From contig NZ_CP097885.1 of NCBI RefSeq assembly GCF_023614525.1, forward strand, positions 62,001-126,000: DNA of 64,000 nucleotides, written 5' to 3'. The notes beneath the pieces were generated by a model that worked only from the letters and a program-made list of their open reading frames with translations, had not been told where the DNA came from and ran no database searches. The position numbers and the translations under genes are program-made. Shown here in pieces: positions 1 through 7,712 of this stretch. The first letter of the stretch is position 1; each line of letters starts with the position of its first letter. Source of the stretch: Peptoniphilus genitalis. GTDB lineage: Bacteria > Bacillota > Clostridia > Tissierellales > Peptoniphilaceae.

Positions 1-558
1 ATGAATATTCTTATACCTCTTAGACAAACTCTATCTTTATCTTACGCCAATCCTATCTATTGTCTGCCATTATAAACATTAATAGAAAGGCTACTTATAG
101 TCTTCCCACAGCCAACATCACCTTGAATTAATCCTTGAACTTTTTCTCCCTCTTTCATTTTAAACAAAATATTTGTTACAATATTTTATTGATCACAGGT
201 TAAATAAAATGGAATAACTTTTAATATTTCTTATATATTAATATTTTTTAATAATATATTTGGTTTTAAAATAGATTCTTCCTTTTCATTTACTGGCCAT
301 AAATATAAGAAGCGCTTATCAAAAAGAAGTCTATTATACACTTCTTATAAAACTCCTTTAGAAAAAGGATTGTGAATTTTAGAAAGACATTCTGTTAAAG
401 TCATAATTTTAAATTTTTTAAGTAAAAGTTAATCTCATTATTTAAAATTTTCTGATGGCAATATTCTCATCAAAACCTTTAGATACTGATGATTTTATAT
501 TATAAACTTTGGTAAAATCATAATATTCTTTAGGAAGAAATTCTAATATATCATACAT
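1..558 (-). pseudogene. RecG-like ATP-dependent DNA helicase, decayed and running off the left edge
   Basis: Reading leftward from an ATG at 558, the first 38 residues include DILEFLPKEYYDFTKV, which matches the N-terminal wedge/OB region of RecG helicases. A stop follows. Further along, another frame gives IPFYLTC, then a stop, then KMKEGEKVQGLIQGDVGCGKT. RecG proteins have the same order: a PF-LT-Q motif followed by QGDVGSGKT, the Walker A motif, here with Ser changed to Cys. Several stops and at least one frameshift separate the pieces, and the spacing is far shorter than in RecG (about 680 residues), so there are deletions too. Stops continue to position 1. It could be a decayed second recG or a helicase carried by a lost mobile element. 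The family call is fairly sure; the history is inference. Confidence 0.7.
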
Positions 559-648
559 AGATAACTAACTTTATTAAAGGAAAGGATACATATATTAAAA
601 ACTTTTAAAATTAATTATTTTAAATTCTAAAAAAAAGAGTATACAAAT

Positions 649-677
649 TTGACAAATATAAATATAAGTGATATCGT
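649..677 (+). promoter_or_regulatory. Probable promoter of the bacteriocin-like locus
   Basis: A perfect -35 TTGACA (649-654) is followed by a 17-base spacer and TATCGT (672-677, four of six consensus bases). It lies 25 bases before the first small reading frame (702) and reads toward the lanthipeptide-like genes. No other promoter this good is seen before 1095. Confidence 0.5.
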
Positions 678-701
678 TTTCTTTAAAAGGGTGATATTGT
701 T

Positions 702-773
702 ATGGATTATGATATTTGGGATTCTGTTATGATTAGAACGCTAGCTATTCCTTTTTGTTATTTAGAAGAATAA
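702..773 (+). pseudogene. 23-residue peptide, possible N-terminal scrap of a LanB dehydratase
   Basis: An ATG preceded by AAAAGGGTGATA opens a 23-codon frame. The peptide contains DSVMIRTLAIPFCYLEE. N-termini of class I lanthipeptide dehydratases (LanB) typically carry a motif of the form F/Y-x-x-x-hydrophobic-R-T-P-x-x-P, and this fits with Pro changed to Leu. The frame stops two bases before the leader-peptide ATG at 775, so at most the first few percent of a LanB (usually about 1,000 residues) is left. It could instead be an unrelated small peptide. The link rests on one short motif plus the FNLD leader and the exporter next to it. Confidence 0.4.
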
Positions 774-774
774 A

Positions 775-927
775 ATGTCAAAATTTAAAGACTTTGATCT
801 AGATTTAAATATAGTAAAAAAAAGAGACAAATAAATGTGGAAATGTCCTTCTCTAAAAAATCCAAATTGTTCAGAAGGCTGTCCTCAACCTCAGATTCAA
901 CCTTATGCCAACTATATCTCCAACTGA
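775..927 (+). pseudogene. Class I lanthipeptide-like precursor, interrupted by an in-frame stop
   Basis: The ATG at 775 opens a leader containing KDFDLDLNIVKKRD. This resembles the nisin leader (KDFNLDLVSVSKKD) and contains the FNLD-type box that LanB and LanC recognise. A TAA at 832-834 ends it after 19 codons. The same frame continues to 927 as a Cys-rich stretch, MWKCPSLKNPNCSEGCPQ, with Ser and three Cys, plausible as a (methyl)lanthionine-forming core. Another frame nearby (890-994) ends in Cys (MCDNLKANNNETG, then PLRC), so a frameshift may also have occurred. CAA to TAA would be a single transition. The leader is well supported. The core assignment is inference, and without LanB or LanC nearby the locus probably makes nothing. 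Confidence 0.55.
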
Positions 928-1094
928 TATGGGTATGTGTGATAATTTAAAAGCAAATAACAATGAAACTGGAAATATCGAACCATTAAGATGTTAAACG
1001 ATATAATAATAAAGTATGTAAAATAAAGTATAAACAAGTGATTTCTTAATTATTTATTGATGTTAGCATTTATGATAGAAAAGAGGGATTTGTA

Positions 1095-1925
1095 ATGATA
1101 ATTAAAACAATTTTTGTGAGTGGAATTTCCAGTGCTATTTTTTATTTTTTTAATTTAATATATCAATTAATATTTTCAAAAATATTTTCAAATTTTACTA
1201 TTAAAGATACTAATTATTTACTGTTTTTTAGTTTTATAAAAGCTTTATCTTCTATATTGTTGCTTTTATTACTTTTTAAAATCAAAAATATTAGTTTTTT
1301 AAAGAATAAAAACAATGACCACTTACTTAGCAATATTAATAATATGTGTAAATACGGAAGTATAATCTTTTTTATTTTTTTTATAATTTTCCTTGTAATT
1401 ATAAAATGCAATATGGATTTTTTTGATAGTATGATTTACTCGAATGACGGTATAAATATTAATAATTTTGACAAATATACCATGAAAATTTTAATCATTG
1501 TTCTTTTAAATGTTATTCTTGAAGAATTTTATTTTAGATTTACTTTAGTGAAAGTATTAGAAGAAAAATACAGTGAGAAAGTTATCGCATTAATTAGTGC
1601 ATTTTCTTTTGGATTTATTCATTCTGTAGATATTCTTTCAATAATAAGTGCTACAATAATTGGATATTTTTTAGCTGTAACCTTTTTAAAAACAAAAAGA
1701 TTAGTCTATTCAATTTTTCTTCACTATATAATTAATGTGGACTCAATTATAGTTTTGCCAATAATAAAATTATTTGATCCACAAGAAAAATTGGGCGAAA
1801 ATTGGATTTTTTTATCTTTTTTAATTATGTTTACAATTTTTTTTATAATATACATATTGACAAAAATATTAGGTAAAATGTGGGATAACAAAAGATTGCT
1901 ATTTATAAATTCAAACAAATGTTAG
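1095..1925 (+). CDS. CPBP-family (Abi) intramembrane metalloprotease, probably bacteriocin-associated
   Basis: This 276-residue protein is almost entirely hydrophobic, with about seven or eight membrane segments. It has the CPBP (CAAX protease and bacteriocin-processing) signatures in order: EEFYFR near residue 143 (the glutamate pair and Arg), FIHSVD near 175 and LHYIIN near 210, so the presumed catalytic Glu and His residues are intact. A good site, AAAAGAGGGA, precedes the ATG. Such proteins often sit in bacteriocin clusters, where they process the peptide or give self-immunity; others are unrelated prenyl-protein-type proteases. Here it lies between a lanthipeptide-like precursor and an exporter, ten bases before the exporter start, which favours an immunity role. 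It is the only gene of the locus that looks intact. Confidence 0.8.
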   Translation: MIIKTIFVSGISSAIFYFFNLIYQLIFSKIFSNFTIKDTNYLLFFSFIKALSSILLLLLLFKIKNISFLKNKNNDHLLSNINNMCKYGSIIFFIFFIIFLVIIKCNMDFFDSMIYSNDGININNFDKYTMKILIIVLLNVILEEFYFRFTLVKVLEEKYSEKVIALISAFSFGFIHSVDILSIISATIIGYFLAVTFLKTKRLVYSIFLHYIINVDSIIVLPIIKLFDPQEKLGENWIFLSFLIMFTIFFIIYILTKILGKMWDNKRLLFINSNKC

Positions 1926-1934
1926 GGATTAAAA

Positions 1935-3686
1935 ATGAAGAAAAAAAAGTACGATAAAAATATATTTAAAAATTTAATTTGGATTATTCATAATATGATG
2001 ATCATAGATAATAAATATATTTTTATATCGATATTATCTACTATAATCAATGGTATTATTTCTCCTGTTTCTCTTATTATTATGCAGAAGATTATAAATG
2101 GAATTCAAGTAGAAAGAAATTTAAATAATATAATTTTTTATATTATACTTTATATTTCTATAGATTTATTTAATTCGGTTTATTCAAATTTTCTAGGATA
2201 TTATAATACTAAATATAGTATGAAATTTAATTTATATTTTTCAGAGAAAATATATTTAAAGGCATCTAGACTATCTTTGTCTGATTATGAGAATTCAAAA
2301 ACTTATGACATAATGAATAGGGCACAGAATCAAGGAGGAGATAATCTTTTATCTTATTATGAAAACTTTATGTCCATAATAACTCAGTTGATTACTCTTT
2401 CTTCCTATATTTTCATTTTAATAAATTTTAGAGTTTGGCTTGTTGCTGTTATTATGGTTATTCCTATATTTAAATACATTATAAATAATAAGTTTAACTT
2501 AAAAAGATTTGAGATAATAAAACAGAGAACGAACGATAGTAGAAAAAGCTGGTATTTAACATACTTGTTGACTTATGGGAATTTTTATAAAGAACTTAAA
2601 ACTTATAATCTTTTTTCTTATTTTATAAATAAATATAAAAACCTTATTAAAAGATTTAATAAGGAAGATTTAGAGATAAATAAATCTCAAATAAAATGGT
2701 CAATCTTAATTAGTGTAGTAGAAACATTAGTAGATGGATTTATTTTCTATTACACAATTTCATTGGGATTTCTTGGTAACATTTTAATTGGAGATGTTAT
2801 AACTTATATTAGAGCAATTTCCAATTCTAAGTCTAATATAACTTCAATCCTTTTAAAATTATCAAATATGGTTAATCAAAGTTTATTTATCGGACAATTA
2901 TTTGAGTTTTTTGATTTGGAAGAAGAGGAAGTTTCTAACAAGATAAAAATATATAAAATAAAGGAAATAGAAGTAAAAAATTTATATTACAAATATACTT
3001 CTTCAAGAGAATATGTACTTAAAAATATTAACTTACATATAAATGAGAATGAAAAAATCGCAATTTTTGGAATGAATGGAAGTGGAAAGACAACTTTAAT
3101 AAAATTAATTATGGGATTTTATAGAAATTATGAAGGAAATATATTAATTAATGGCATAGAAGTTAGGAATATTGATAAAGAATCTTTGCTAAAAGAAATT
3201 TCCACATTATTTCAAGACTTTGTTAAATATGAGGCAAGTTTTAGAGGAAATATATCTTATAGTAATTTAGATATTATGAGTGAAGATGAGAAAATAAAAA
3301 ATATAGCAAGTAAATTTAATTTTTTAGATTTGATTAAATCCTATGACAAGAAACTAGATACTCAATTAGGAATGTGATTTGAGGATGGAATTAACCTATC
3401 TATGGGTCAGTGGTAAAAAATTGCTCTTGCTAGAACTTTTGCTAAAAATAGTAGTATGTACATTTTAGATGAGCCAAACGCTTCAATGGATGCTATTACA
3501 GAAAAAGAAATTTCTGATTTATACGAAAATATTTTAGAAAATAAAATTGGTATAATTATTGCTCATAGATTTTTAAATATTGTAGATAAAATTATAGTAT
3601 TACAAAATGGAGAAATAATTGAATCTGGAAGTCATAAAGAGCTAATTAAAAAAGGAAAAATTTATAAACAATTAGCTAAATTATAA
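1935..3686 (+). pseudogene. Lanthipeptide-type ABC exporter (LanT/NisT-like) with two in-frame stops
   Basis: One frame runs the full length, about 584 codons, close to NisT-type exporters. It comprises a six-helix membrane domain (about residues 20-310) and an ATPase domain with Walker A GMNGSGKTTL, Q-loop LFQD, Walker B MYILDEPNASMD and H-loop IIAHR. It is broken at TGA 3375-3377 and TAA 3414-3416. At these points relatives have the Trp of a G-x-W-F motif and the second Gln of SGGQWQ, so both stops are single transitions (TGG to TGA, CAA to TAA). The ABC signature reads LSMGQW, with the first Gly of LSGGQ replaced. The rest of the frame is undamaged, which suggests recent inactivation. Without readthrough the product lacks signature, Walker B and H-loop. 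A neighbouring CPBP gene and precursor support a bacteriocin-export role. Confidence 0.8.
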
Positions 3687-3709
3687 ATTTTAGATTACCC
3701 ACCTAAAAA

Positions 3710-3750
3710 TAGTCACAAAATTATTATTTTGTGACTAAATTTGTATTTTT
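3710..3750 (+). terminator. Rho-independent terminator after the exporter
   Basis: A perfect 12-base inverted repeat (3710-3721 and 3726-3737) with loop TATT is followed by a T-rich stretch. It lies 24 bases after the exporter stop and closes the plus-strand accessory segment. Confidence 0.85.
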
Positions 3751-3862
3751 TTATATTATTTTTTATAGTGGTTTTTATGATATTTTAGTTCCCTACTTTT
3801 AATAAGATATAAAAATTAAATCCCTTTGGTAAATTTAATTATTATTCAAATTATTTTTCTAA
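3751..3862. other. AT-rich intergenic spacer with a weak minus-strand terminator
   Basis: This spacer separates convergent transcripts. An AT-only inverted repeat (AATTAAAT at 3814-3821 with ATTTAATT at 3833-3840), read on the minus strand, is followed by TTTAT and could end the secreted-protein gene starting at 4504. I see no gene or RNA here. Confidence 0.4.
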
Positions 3863-4504
3863 TTAAAAATCGAATAATGAGTTTTTATTTTTTTTCGAAG
3901 AATTATCTCTTATATCTTTTATATTTTTATGTTCTTCCTTGTTTAAATCTTTTAATTCATTTTCTCTTTTATCTGAAGCTTTATTATCTTCTTCATAATT
4001 ATATCTCTTACCCTTAGTCTTAAAGTTTCCAGAAATATAAACTGAATCATTCTTCCAGTCTACATTAAGACCTAGAGTTTCAGAAATAAACCTAATAGGA
4101 ACATAGGTCCTTCCATCGTAAAGGATTGCAGGAGAATCAAGATTAACTATATTTTCATTTCCCCCATTATTTACCTTAGCCTTTGTAGAATTTATATCTA
4201 ACTCAACTAATACATCTATCGCTCCAATTAGAATACCGCTAGTATTAGTGTCCTTCCTTTGATAAAAATTGATATTAGCGCCAAGATTTTCTGTTATATA
4301 TCTAACTGGAACCATTACCCTATTATTAGTCTTATCAAGATATGCCTTCCCCATGCCTTCTGGAATATTTTGTATGCTATTGTTGATATATATATTAATG
4401 TCCTTATCAGCAGCTTCTTTTGGAAGCTTTCCAGCTGCAAAAACAGATGTACTTAAAACAATAGACATTATTCCAATTCCTAGTAACTTTTTTATGTTTT
4501 TCAT
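3863..4504 (-). CDS. Secreted copper amine oxidase N-terminal (stalk) domain protein
   Basis: The ATG at 4504 is preceded by AAAGGAGAG, which makes it a better start than the in-frame ATG nine codons upstream. The 213-residue product opens with a signal peptide (KNIKKLLGIGIMSIVLSTSV, then FAAG). Two related segments follow, VMVPVRYITENLGANI and YVPIRFISETLGLNVDW, the hallmark repeats of the copper amine oxidase N-terminal/stalk domain found on many clostridial surface proteins. The last 50 residues are a charged, Lys/Asn/Glu-rich tail with no recognisable anchor. The domain name is historical and does not imply an oxidase. The function is unknown; a role at the cell wall is inference. It follows the recombinase stop by ten bases and is probably cotranscribed with it. 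Confidence 0.8.
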   Translation of the reverse strand: MKNIKKLLGIGIMSIVLSTSVFAAGKLPKEAADKDINIYINNSIQNIPEGMGKAYLDKTNNRVMVPVRYITENLGANINFYQRKDTNTSGILIGAIDVLVELDINSTKAKVNNGGNENIVNLDSPAILYDGRTYVPIRFISETLGLNVDWKNDSVYISGNFKTKGKRYNYEEDNKASDKRENELKDLNKEEHKNIKDIRDNSSKKNKNSLFDF

Positions 4505-4514
4505 AATCTCTCCT

Positions 4515-5504
4515 TTAGTTATTATTTTCATCTTTCTTATTTGTATAATTATTGAGTTTTGAAAGTGGATTTGAGTCCACCATCTTTCTTAGGGCTTTTT
4601 TGTTAACATGAGTGTATATCTCCGTAGTGTTAACTGATTCATGGCCAAGAATTTCTTGAAGTGCCCTTATATCAGCATTTCCATATTCGTACAATAGAGT
4701 TGCAGCAGTATGTCTAAGCTTATGGACTGAGTAAATATTTGTATCAAGACCTGAATTTTTCATATGTTTCTCTATCATATGTTGTATAGACCTATTGCTC
4801 ATTCTTTGTTGCCTCATTGATAGAAACAAGGCATCATCTTTTATTTGAGGTCTAAGTTTTAAATACTCTTCAATAGCATATACGGATGCTTCATTTAAAT
4901 AGATGACTCTTTCTTTATTACCCTTTCCAATAACTTTTAGGGTATTATCTTCCTGCAAATGTGATATATCCATACCTGCAAGCTCAGAAAGCCTCATACC
5001 ACAATTCAAAAACAAAGTGACAATTGCATAATCTCTTTTTTTATAAAGAGGTTTAATCTTTGATTCCTCAATGGTTTTTAATAAATTTAGACTCTGATCT
5101 AAAGTCAAATAGACTGGAAGAGTTTTTTCCACCTTTGGCATATCAATATCTATTACTGGATTTATCTTAATTATATCAATCTTTGCATGAAGATAGTTGT
5201 AAAAACTCCTTATTGACGAAATTTTTCTAAATTTAGACCTATTAGATATTTTTCTTTCTCTTTCTAAAAATGCATTATAGGCATAAATATCTTGCTTTGT
5301 AACACTTTCAAGAAGATCAGGACTTATATCTTCAATTGTAATATGGTCAAACTCAATTTTTGAGTCTACAAGACCTTTTCGCCTTTTTATAAATCTAGCA
5401 AACATCCTTAGATCATAGTAATATTCTTTAACAGTATTATCAGATGCACCCTTAGTTGATTTCATGTAATCTAAAAAATCATCAATTAAGTTTGAATTAA
5501 TCAA
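4515..5504 (-). CDS. Xer-type tyrosine recombinase
   Basis: A 329-residue protein with an N-terminal SAM-like core-binding domain (residues 1-110) and a C-terminal catalytic domain. The catalytic residues are visible: Arg in NCGMRLSELAG, Lys in VIGKGNKERVI, HKLRHTAATLL (H-x-x-R), His in LGHESVNTT and the nucleophile Tyr in EIYTHV. It fits the XerC/XerD/XerA family that resolves chromosome dimers at dif. The start codon is TTG: GGAGGTGATGAC lies just before it, and the only nearby ATG is out of frame. An insulating terminator separates it from rny upstream. There is no phage or element context, so a housekeeping role is more likely than integration. Which Xer paralogue it is cannot be told from this window. 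Confidence 0.9.
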   Translation of the reverse strand: MINSNLIDDFLDYMKSTKGASDNTVKEYYYDLRMFARFIKRRKGLVDSKIEFDHITIEDISPDLLESVTKQDIYAYNAFLERERKISNRSKFRKISSIRSFYNYLHAKIDIIKINPVIDIDMPKVEKTLPVYLTLDQSLNLLKTIEESKIKPLYKKRDYAIVTLFLNCGMRLSELAGMDISHLQEDNTLKVIGKGNKERVIYLNEASVYAIEEYLKLRPQIKDDALFLSMRQQRMSNRSIQHMIEKHMKNSGLDTNIYSVHKLRHTAATLLYEYGNADIRALQEILGHESVNTTEIYTHVNKKALRKMVDSNPLSKLNNYTNKKDENNN

Positions 5505-5517
5505 GTCATCACCTCCT

Positions 5518-5548
5518 ATAAAAATAAAAACCTGACAAATGTCAGGTT
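5518..5548 (-). terminator. Rho-independent terminator after rny
   Basis: A perfect 9-base stem (5529-5537 with 5540-5548), read on the minus strand, is followed by TTTTTATTTTTA. It lies just after the rny stop and before the recombinase ribosome binding site. Confidence 0.85.
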
Positions 5549-5553
5549 CTTAA

Positions 5554-7092
5554 TTATTTTGCGTATTCAACTGCTCTAGTTTCTCTTATGACATTAACTT
5601 TAATTTGTCCAGGGAAATCTAGTTCAGACTCAATTCTTTTAACAATCTCTCTAGCAGTAATAGTAATTTCTGCTTCAGAAATTTTTTCAGGTTTTACAAT
5701 TATACGTATTTCACGTCCAGCTTGAACAGCATAAGACTTCTCAATTCCATCAAATTCATTAGCGATTTCTTCAAGTTTTTCAAGTCTTTGGATGTAAGAT
5801 TCAACTGTTTCACGTCTAGCTCCTGGTCTAGCTGCAGATATAGCATCTGCTGCTTGAACTAAGACGGATTCTACACAGTTAGGTTCAACATCTCCATGAT
5901 GGGATTGAATTGCATTAATAACAAATTCTGATTCGTGATATTTTCTTGCAATTTCAACACCAATATCAACGTGAGGAGCATCGAGATTTCTATCAACCGA
6001 CTTTCCTATGTCGTGAAGTAGTCCACCCCTCTTAGCAAGTTTAACATCAGCGCCTATTTCACCAGCTAAAATACCAGCAATTTCAGCAACTTCTACTGAA
6101 TGCTTAAGGTTATTTTGTCCATAAGAAGTTCTGTATTTTAGTCTACCTAAATACTTAATAATTTCTGGATGTAAGCCGTGAACTCCAGCATCATAGGCTG
6201 CTTGTTCACCTGATTCCTTAATTATCGTTTCCACTTCGTTTTTAGCTTTTTCAACAGTCTCTTCAATCTTTGTTGGGTGAATTCTACCATCATTAACAAG
6301 CTTTTCTAGAGCTACTCTTGCTATCTCTCTTCTAATTGGGTCGAAGCAAGATAAAACTACCGCTTCTGGAGTATCATCAATAATTAAATCTACTCCTGTT
6401 ATTGACTCTATAGCTCTAATATTTCTACCTTCTCGCCCTATAATTCTTCCCTTCATTTCATCATTTGGAAGATTAACTACAGCAACAGTAGATTCTGCAA
6501 CTTGGTCAGCTGCACATCTTTGAATAGCCTGAGCAATAACATTTCTAGCATATTTGCCAGATTCTTCTTTAATCCTGTTTTCATTTTCTTTAATAATAAG
6601 TGCCGATTCATTAGTTATTTCTTTTTTAAGTTCATTCAAAAGAATTTCTTTACCTTCTTCTTTTGTAAGACCAGCAACTTTTTGAAGTTCCTCTTCTCTT
6701 TGTTTAACAAGTTCATCAGCTTGTTCTTCTTTTTCCCTCAAGCCTTCTAATTTCTTGCTAAGTTTTTCGTCTTTCTTTTCAACTTGAGAAGATTTTTTAT
6801 CTAATAGTTTTTCTTTAGATAAAACTCTGTCCTCTAATTCTTTAATTTCAGCTCTTCTAATCTTAGCTTCATTTTCTTGCTCAGATCTTAACTTTTGAAT
6901 CTCTTCTTTAGCTTCAACAAGCAAAACTTTCTTTTGTGTTTGTGCTTGATTTTCAGCATCGTATATTATCTTTTTAGATAATTCTTCAGCATTTTTAAGT
7001 TTACCTTTAGAAATATATTTTCTAACAGCATAGCCTACAGCTAAGCCAATAATACCGATAACAATAGATATTAAAGTACTACTAAAACCCAT
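5554..7092 (-). CDS. rny: Ribonuclease Y
   Basis: Membrane-anchored endoribonuclease that initiates mRNA decay in many Firmicutes. The 512-residue product has one N-terminal membrane helix ([20 protein letters not shown]), a long charged coiled coil (about 30-190), a KH RNA-binding domain ([15 protein letters not shown] near 220) and an HD phosphohydrolase domain with [10 protein letters not shown] near 360. The length is normal for the family. The ATG at 7092 has AGGAGG nine bases upstream; the GTG three codons earlier overlaps that spacer and is less likely. It has its own promoter (7164-7192) and terminator (5518-5548), so it forms a single-gene unit. Confidence 0.97.
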   Translation of the reverse strand: MGFSSTLISIVIGIIGLAVGYAVRKYISKGKLKNAEELSKKIIYDAENQAQTQKKVLLVEAKEEIQKLRSEQENEAKIRRAEIKELEDRVLSKEKLLDKKSSQVEKKDEKLSKKLEGLREKEEQADELVKQREEELQKVAGLTKEEGKEILLNELKKEITNESALIIKENENRIKEESGKYARNVIAQAIQRCAADQVAESTVAVVNLPNDEMKGRIIGREGRNIRAIESITGVDLIIDDTPEAVVLSCFDPIRREIARVALEKLVNDGRIHPTKIEETVEKAKNEVETIIKESGEQAAYDAGVHGLHPEIIKYLGRLKYRTSYGQNNLKHSVEVAEIAGILAGEIGADVKLAKRGGLLHDIGKSVDRNLDAPHVDIGVEIARKYHESEFVINAIQSHHGDVEPNCVESVLVQAADAISAARPGARRETVESYIQRLEKLEEIANEFDGIEKSYAVQAGREIRIIVKPEKISEAEITITAREIVKRIESELDFPGQIKVNVIRETRAVEYAK

Positions 7093-7141
7093 TTTACACA
7101 CCTCCTATTTAGTTTTCATGTTTCAAATTTTAAATTCATTA

Positions 7142-7159
7142 TTAAGGCACAAGCCTTAA
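7142..7159 (-). other. rny: 5'-terminal hairpin in the rny leader
   Basis: A perfect 7-base inverted repeat, TTAAGGC then ACAA then GCCTTAA, lies just where the transcript from the 7164-7192 promoter should begin (about 7157). A stem-loop at or near the 5' end would affect stability of the RNase Y message. A terminator for the yneA-like gene is a weaker reading, because no T-run follows. Confidence 0.4.
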
Positions 7160-7163
7160 AATA

Positions 7164-7192
7164 ATTGTATATCTTTTAAAAGCATAAGTCAA
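7164..7192 (-). promoter_or_regulatory. rny: rny promoter
   Basis: On the minus strand: TTGACT (7187-7192), 17-base spacer, TACAAT (7164-7169). Both hexamers match five of six consensus bases. Confidence 0.75.
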
Positions 7193-7219
7193 ACAGAAAA
7201 GCGTGTATATAAGCTCAAT

Positions 7220-7516
7220 CTATTTACTTTTGTATATAGGAATAGCTAGCTTGTACCCAGGCTTAATATCGTAAGATGAAATGCTATTTGCCTTCTCTAT
7301 GTCCATTACAAACTTCATTTTATTCTTATAATCATATTTATCAGAAATAGTCCAAATTGTATCTCCACTTTTTACTGTGTAAACATCATAAATAATTTCT
7401 TTTTCTTGTAAGTTTAAATCCGATTCATTTTTTACCATTAGACCAGTATTAAAAATAAAAATTAATAATAAAAATAATAAAACTTTTTGTTTTCTTATAA
7501 TAATAGTACGTTTCAT
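7220..7516 (-). CDS. yneA: YneA-like LysM protein, SOS cell-division inhibitor candidate
   Basis: A 98-residue protein with one N-terminal membrane or signal segment (VLLFLLLIFIFNTGLMV) and a C-terminal LysM domain (YTVKSGDTIWTISDKY, then GYKLAIPIY). The architecture and size match Bacillus YneA, the SOS-induced division suppressor, and the gene diverges from lexA exactly as yneA does. TTGACA-N17-TAACAT (7597-7625) provides a promoter overlapped by a palindrome that could bind LexA. The start ATG has GAGGTGATAAG before it. LysM proteins are common, so the division-inhibitor role rests on size, topology and position and is inference. Confidence 0.75.
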   Translation of the reverse strand: MKRTIIIRKQKVLLFLLLIFIFNTGLMVKNESDLNLQEKEIIYDVYTVKSGDTIWTISDKYDYKNKMKFVMDIEKANSISSYDIKPGYKLAIPIYKSK

Positions 7517-7590
7517 CTTATCACCTCAAAATTTTGTTCCAACTTTAGTTTAAACTTTTGTATCAAACGGTCGTATCAAATAAAAGTTCT

Positions 7591-7602
7591 AAACATATGT
7601 TA
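7591..7602. promoter_or_regulatory. Candidate LexA operator at the yneA promoter
   Basis: AAACATATGTTA contains the perfect 10-base palindrome AACATATGTT. It differs from the Firmicutes SOS-box form GAAC-N4-GTTC only in the outer bases and overlaps the -10 of the yneA-like promoter. Confidence 0.5.
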
Positions 7603-7625
7603 CATCTTATGTTCTTTTTTGTCAA
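7597..7625 (-). promoter_or_regulatory. Promoter of the yneA-like gene
   Basis: On the minus strand: perfect TTGACA (7620-7625), 17-base spacer containing GAACATAAGATG, and TAACAT (7597-7602). The -10 is covered by the palindrome at 7591-7602. Confidence 0.65.
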
Positions 7626-7645
7626 CTAAAAAGAACAAGTTTTTT

Positions 7646-7657
7646 AAACTAGAGTTT
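7646..7657. promoter_or_regulatory. Candidate LexA operator at the lexA promoter
   Basis: AAACTAGAGTTT has the AAAC-N4-GTTT form, resembling an SOS box, and touches the -35 of lexA. GAACAAG (7633-7639) and CTTGTTC (7664-7670) form a wider inverted repeat around it, so the exact operator is uncertain. Confidence 0.4.
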
Positions 7658-7684
7658 GAAATGCTTGTTCAAATATGATATTAT
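7656..7684 (+). promoter_or_regulatory. lexA: lexA promoter
   Basis: TTGAAA (7656-7661), 17-base spacer, TATTAT (7679-7684). Both hexamers match five of six bases. It is placed for autorepression by LexA. Confidence 0.7.
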
Positions 7685-7712
7685 TAATTTAATAAAAATA
7701 GGAGGTAATCCA

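Noticed and set aside
3375-3416. TGA and TAA in the exporter as recoding (selenocysteine or stop readthrough)
   Set aside because: Expected residues are Trp and Gln, not Cys; a TAA is also involved; no Sec-type hairpin follows TGA; other genes here, such as mutS, end normally with TGA.
4515-5504. Tyrosine recombinase as a phage or element integrase
   Set aside because: It lies beside housekeeping genes, has no attachment repeats or element genes nearby and resembles Xer proteins in size and motifs.
7559-7580. Direct repeat GTATCAAA twice near the yneA-like start
   Set aside because: Short, imperfect context in AT-rich DNA with no further copies; not enough for a site call.
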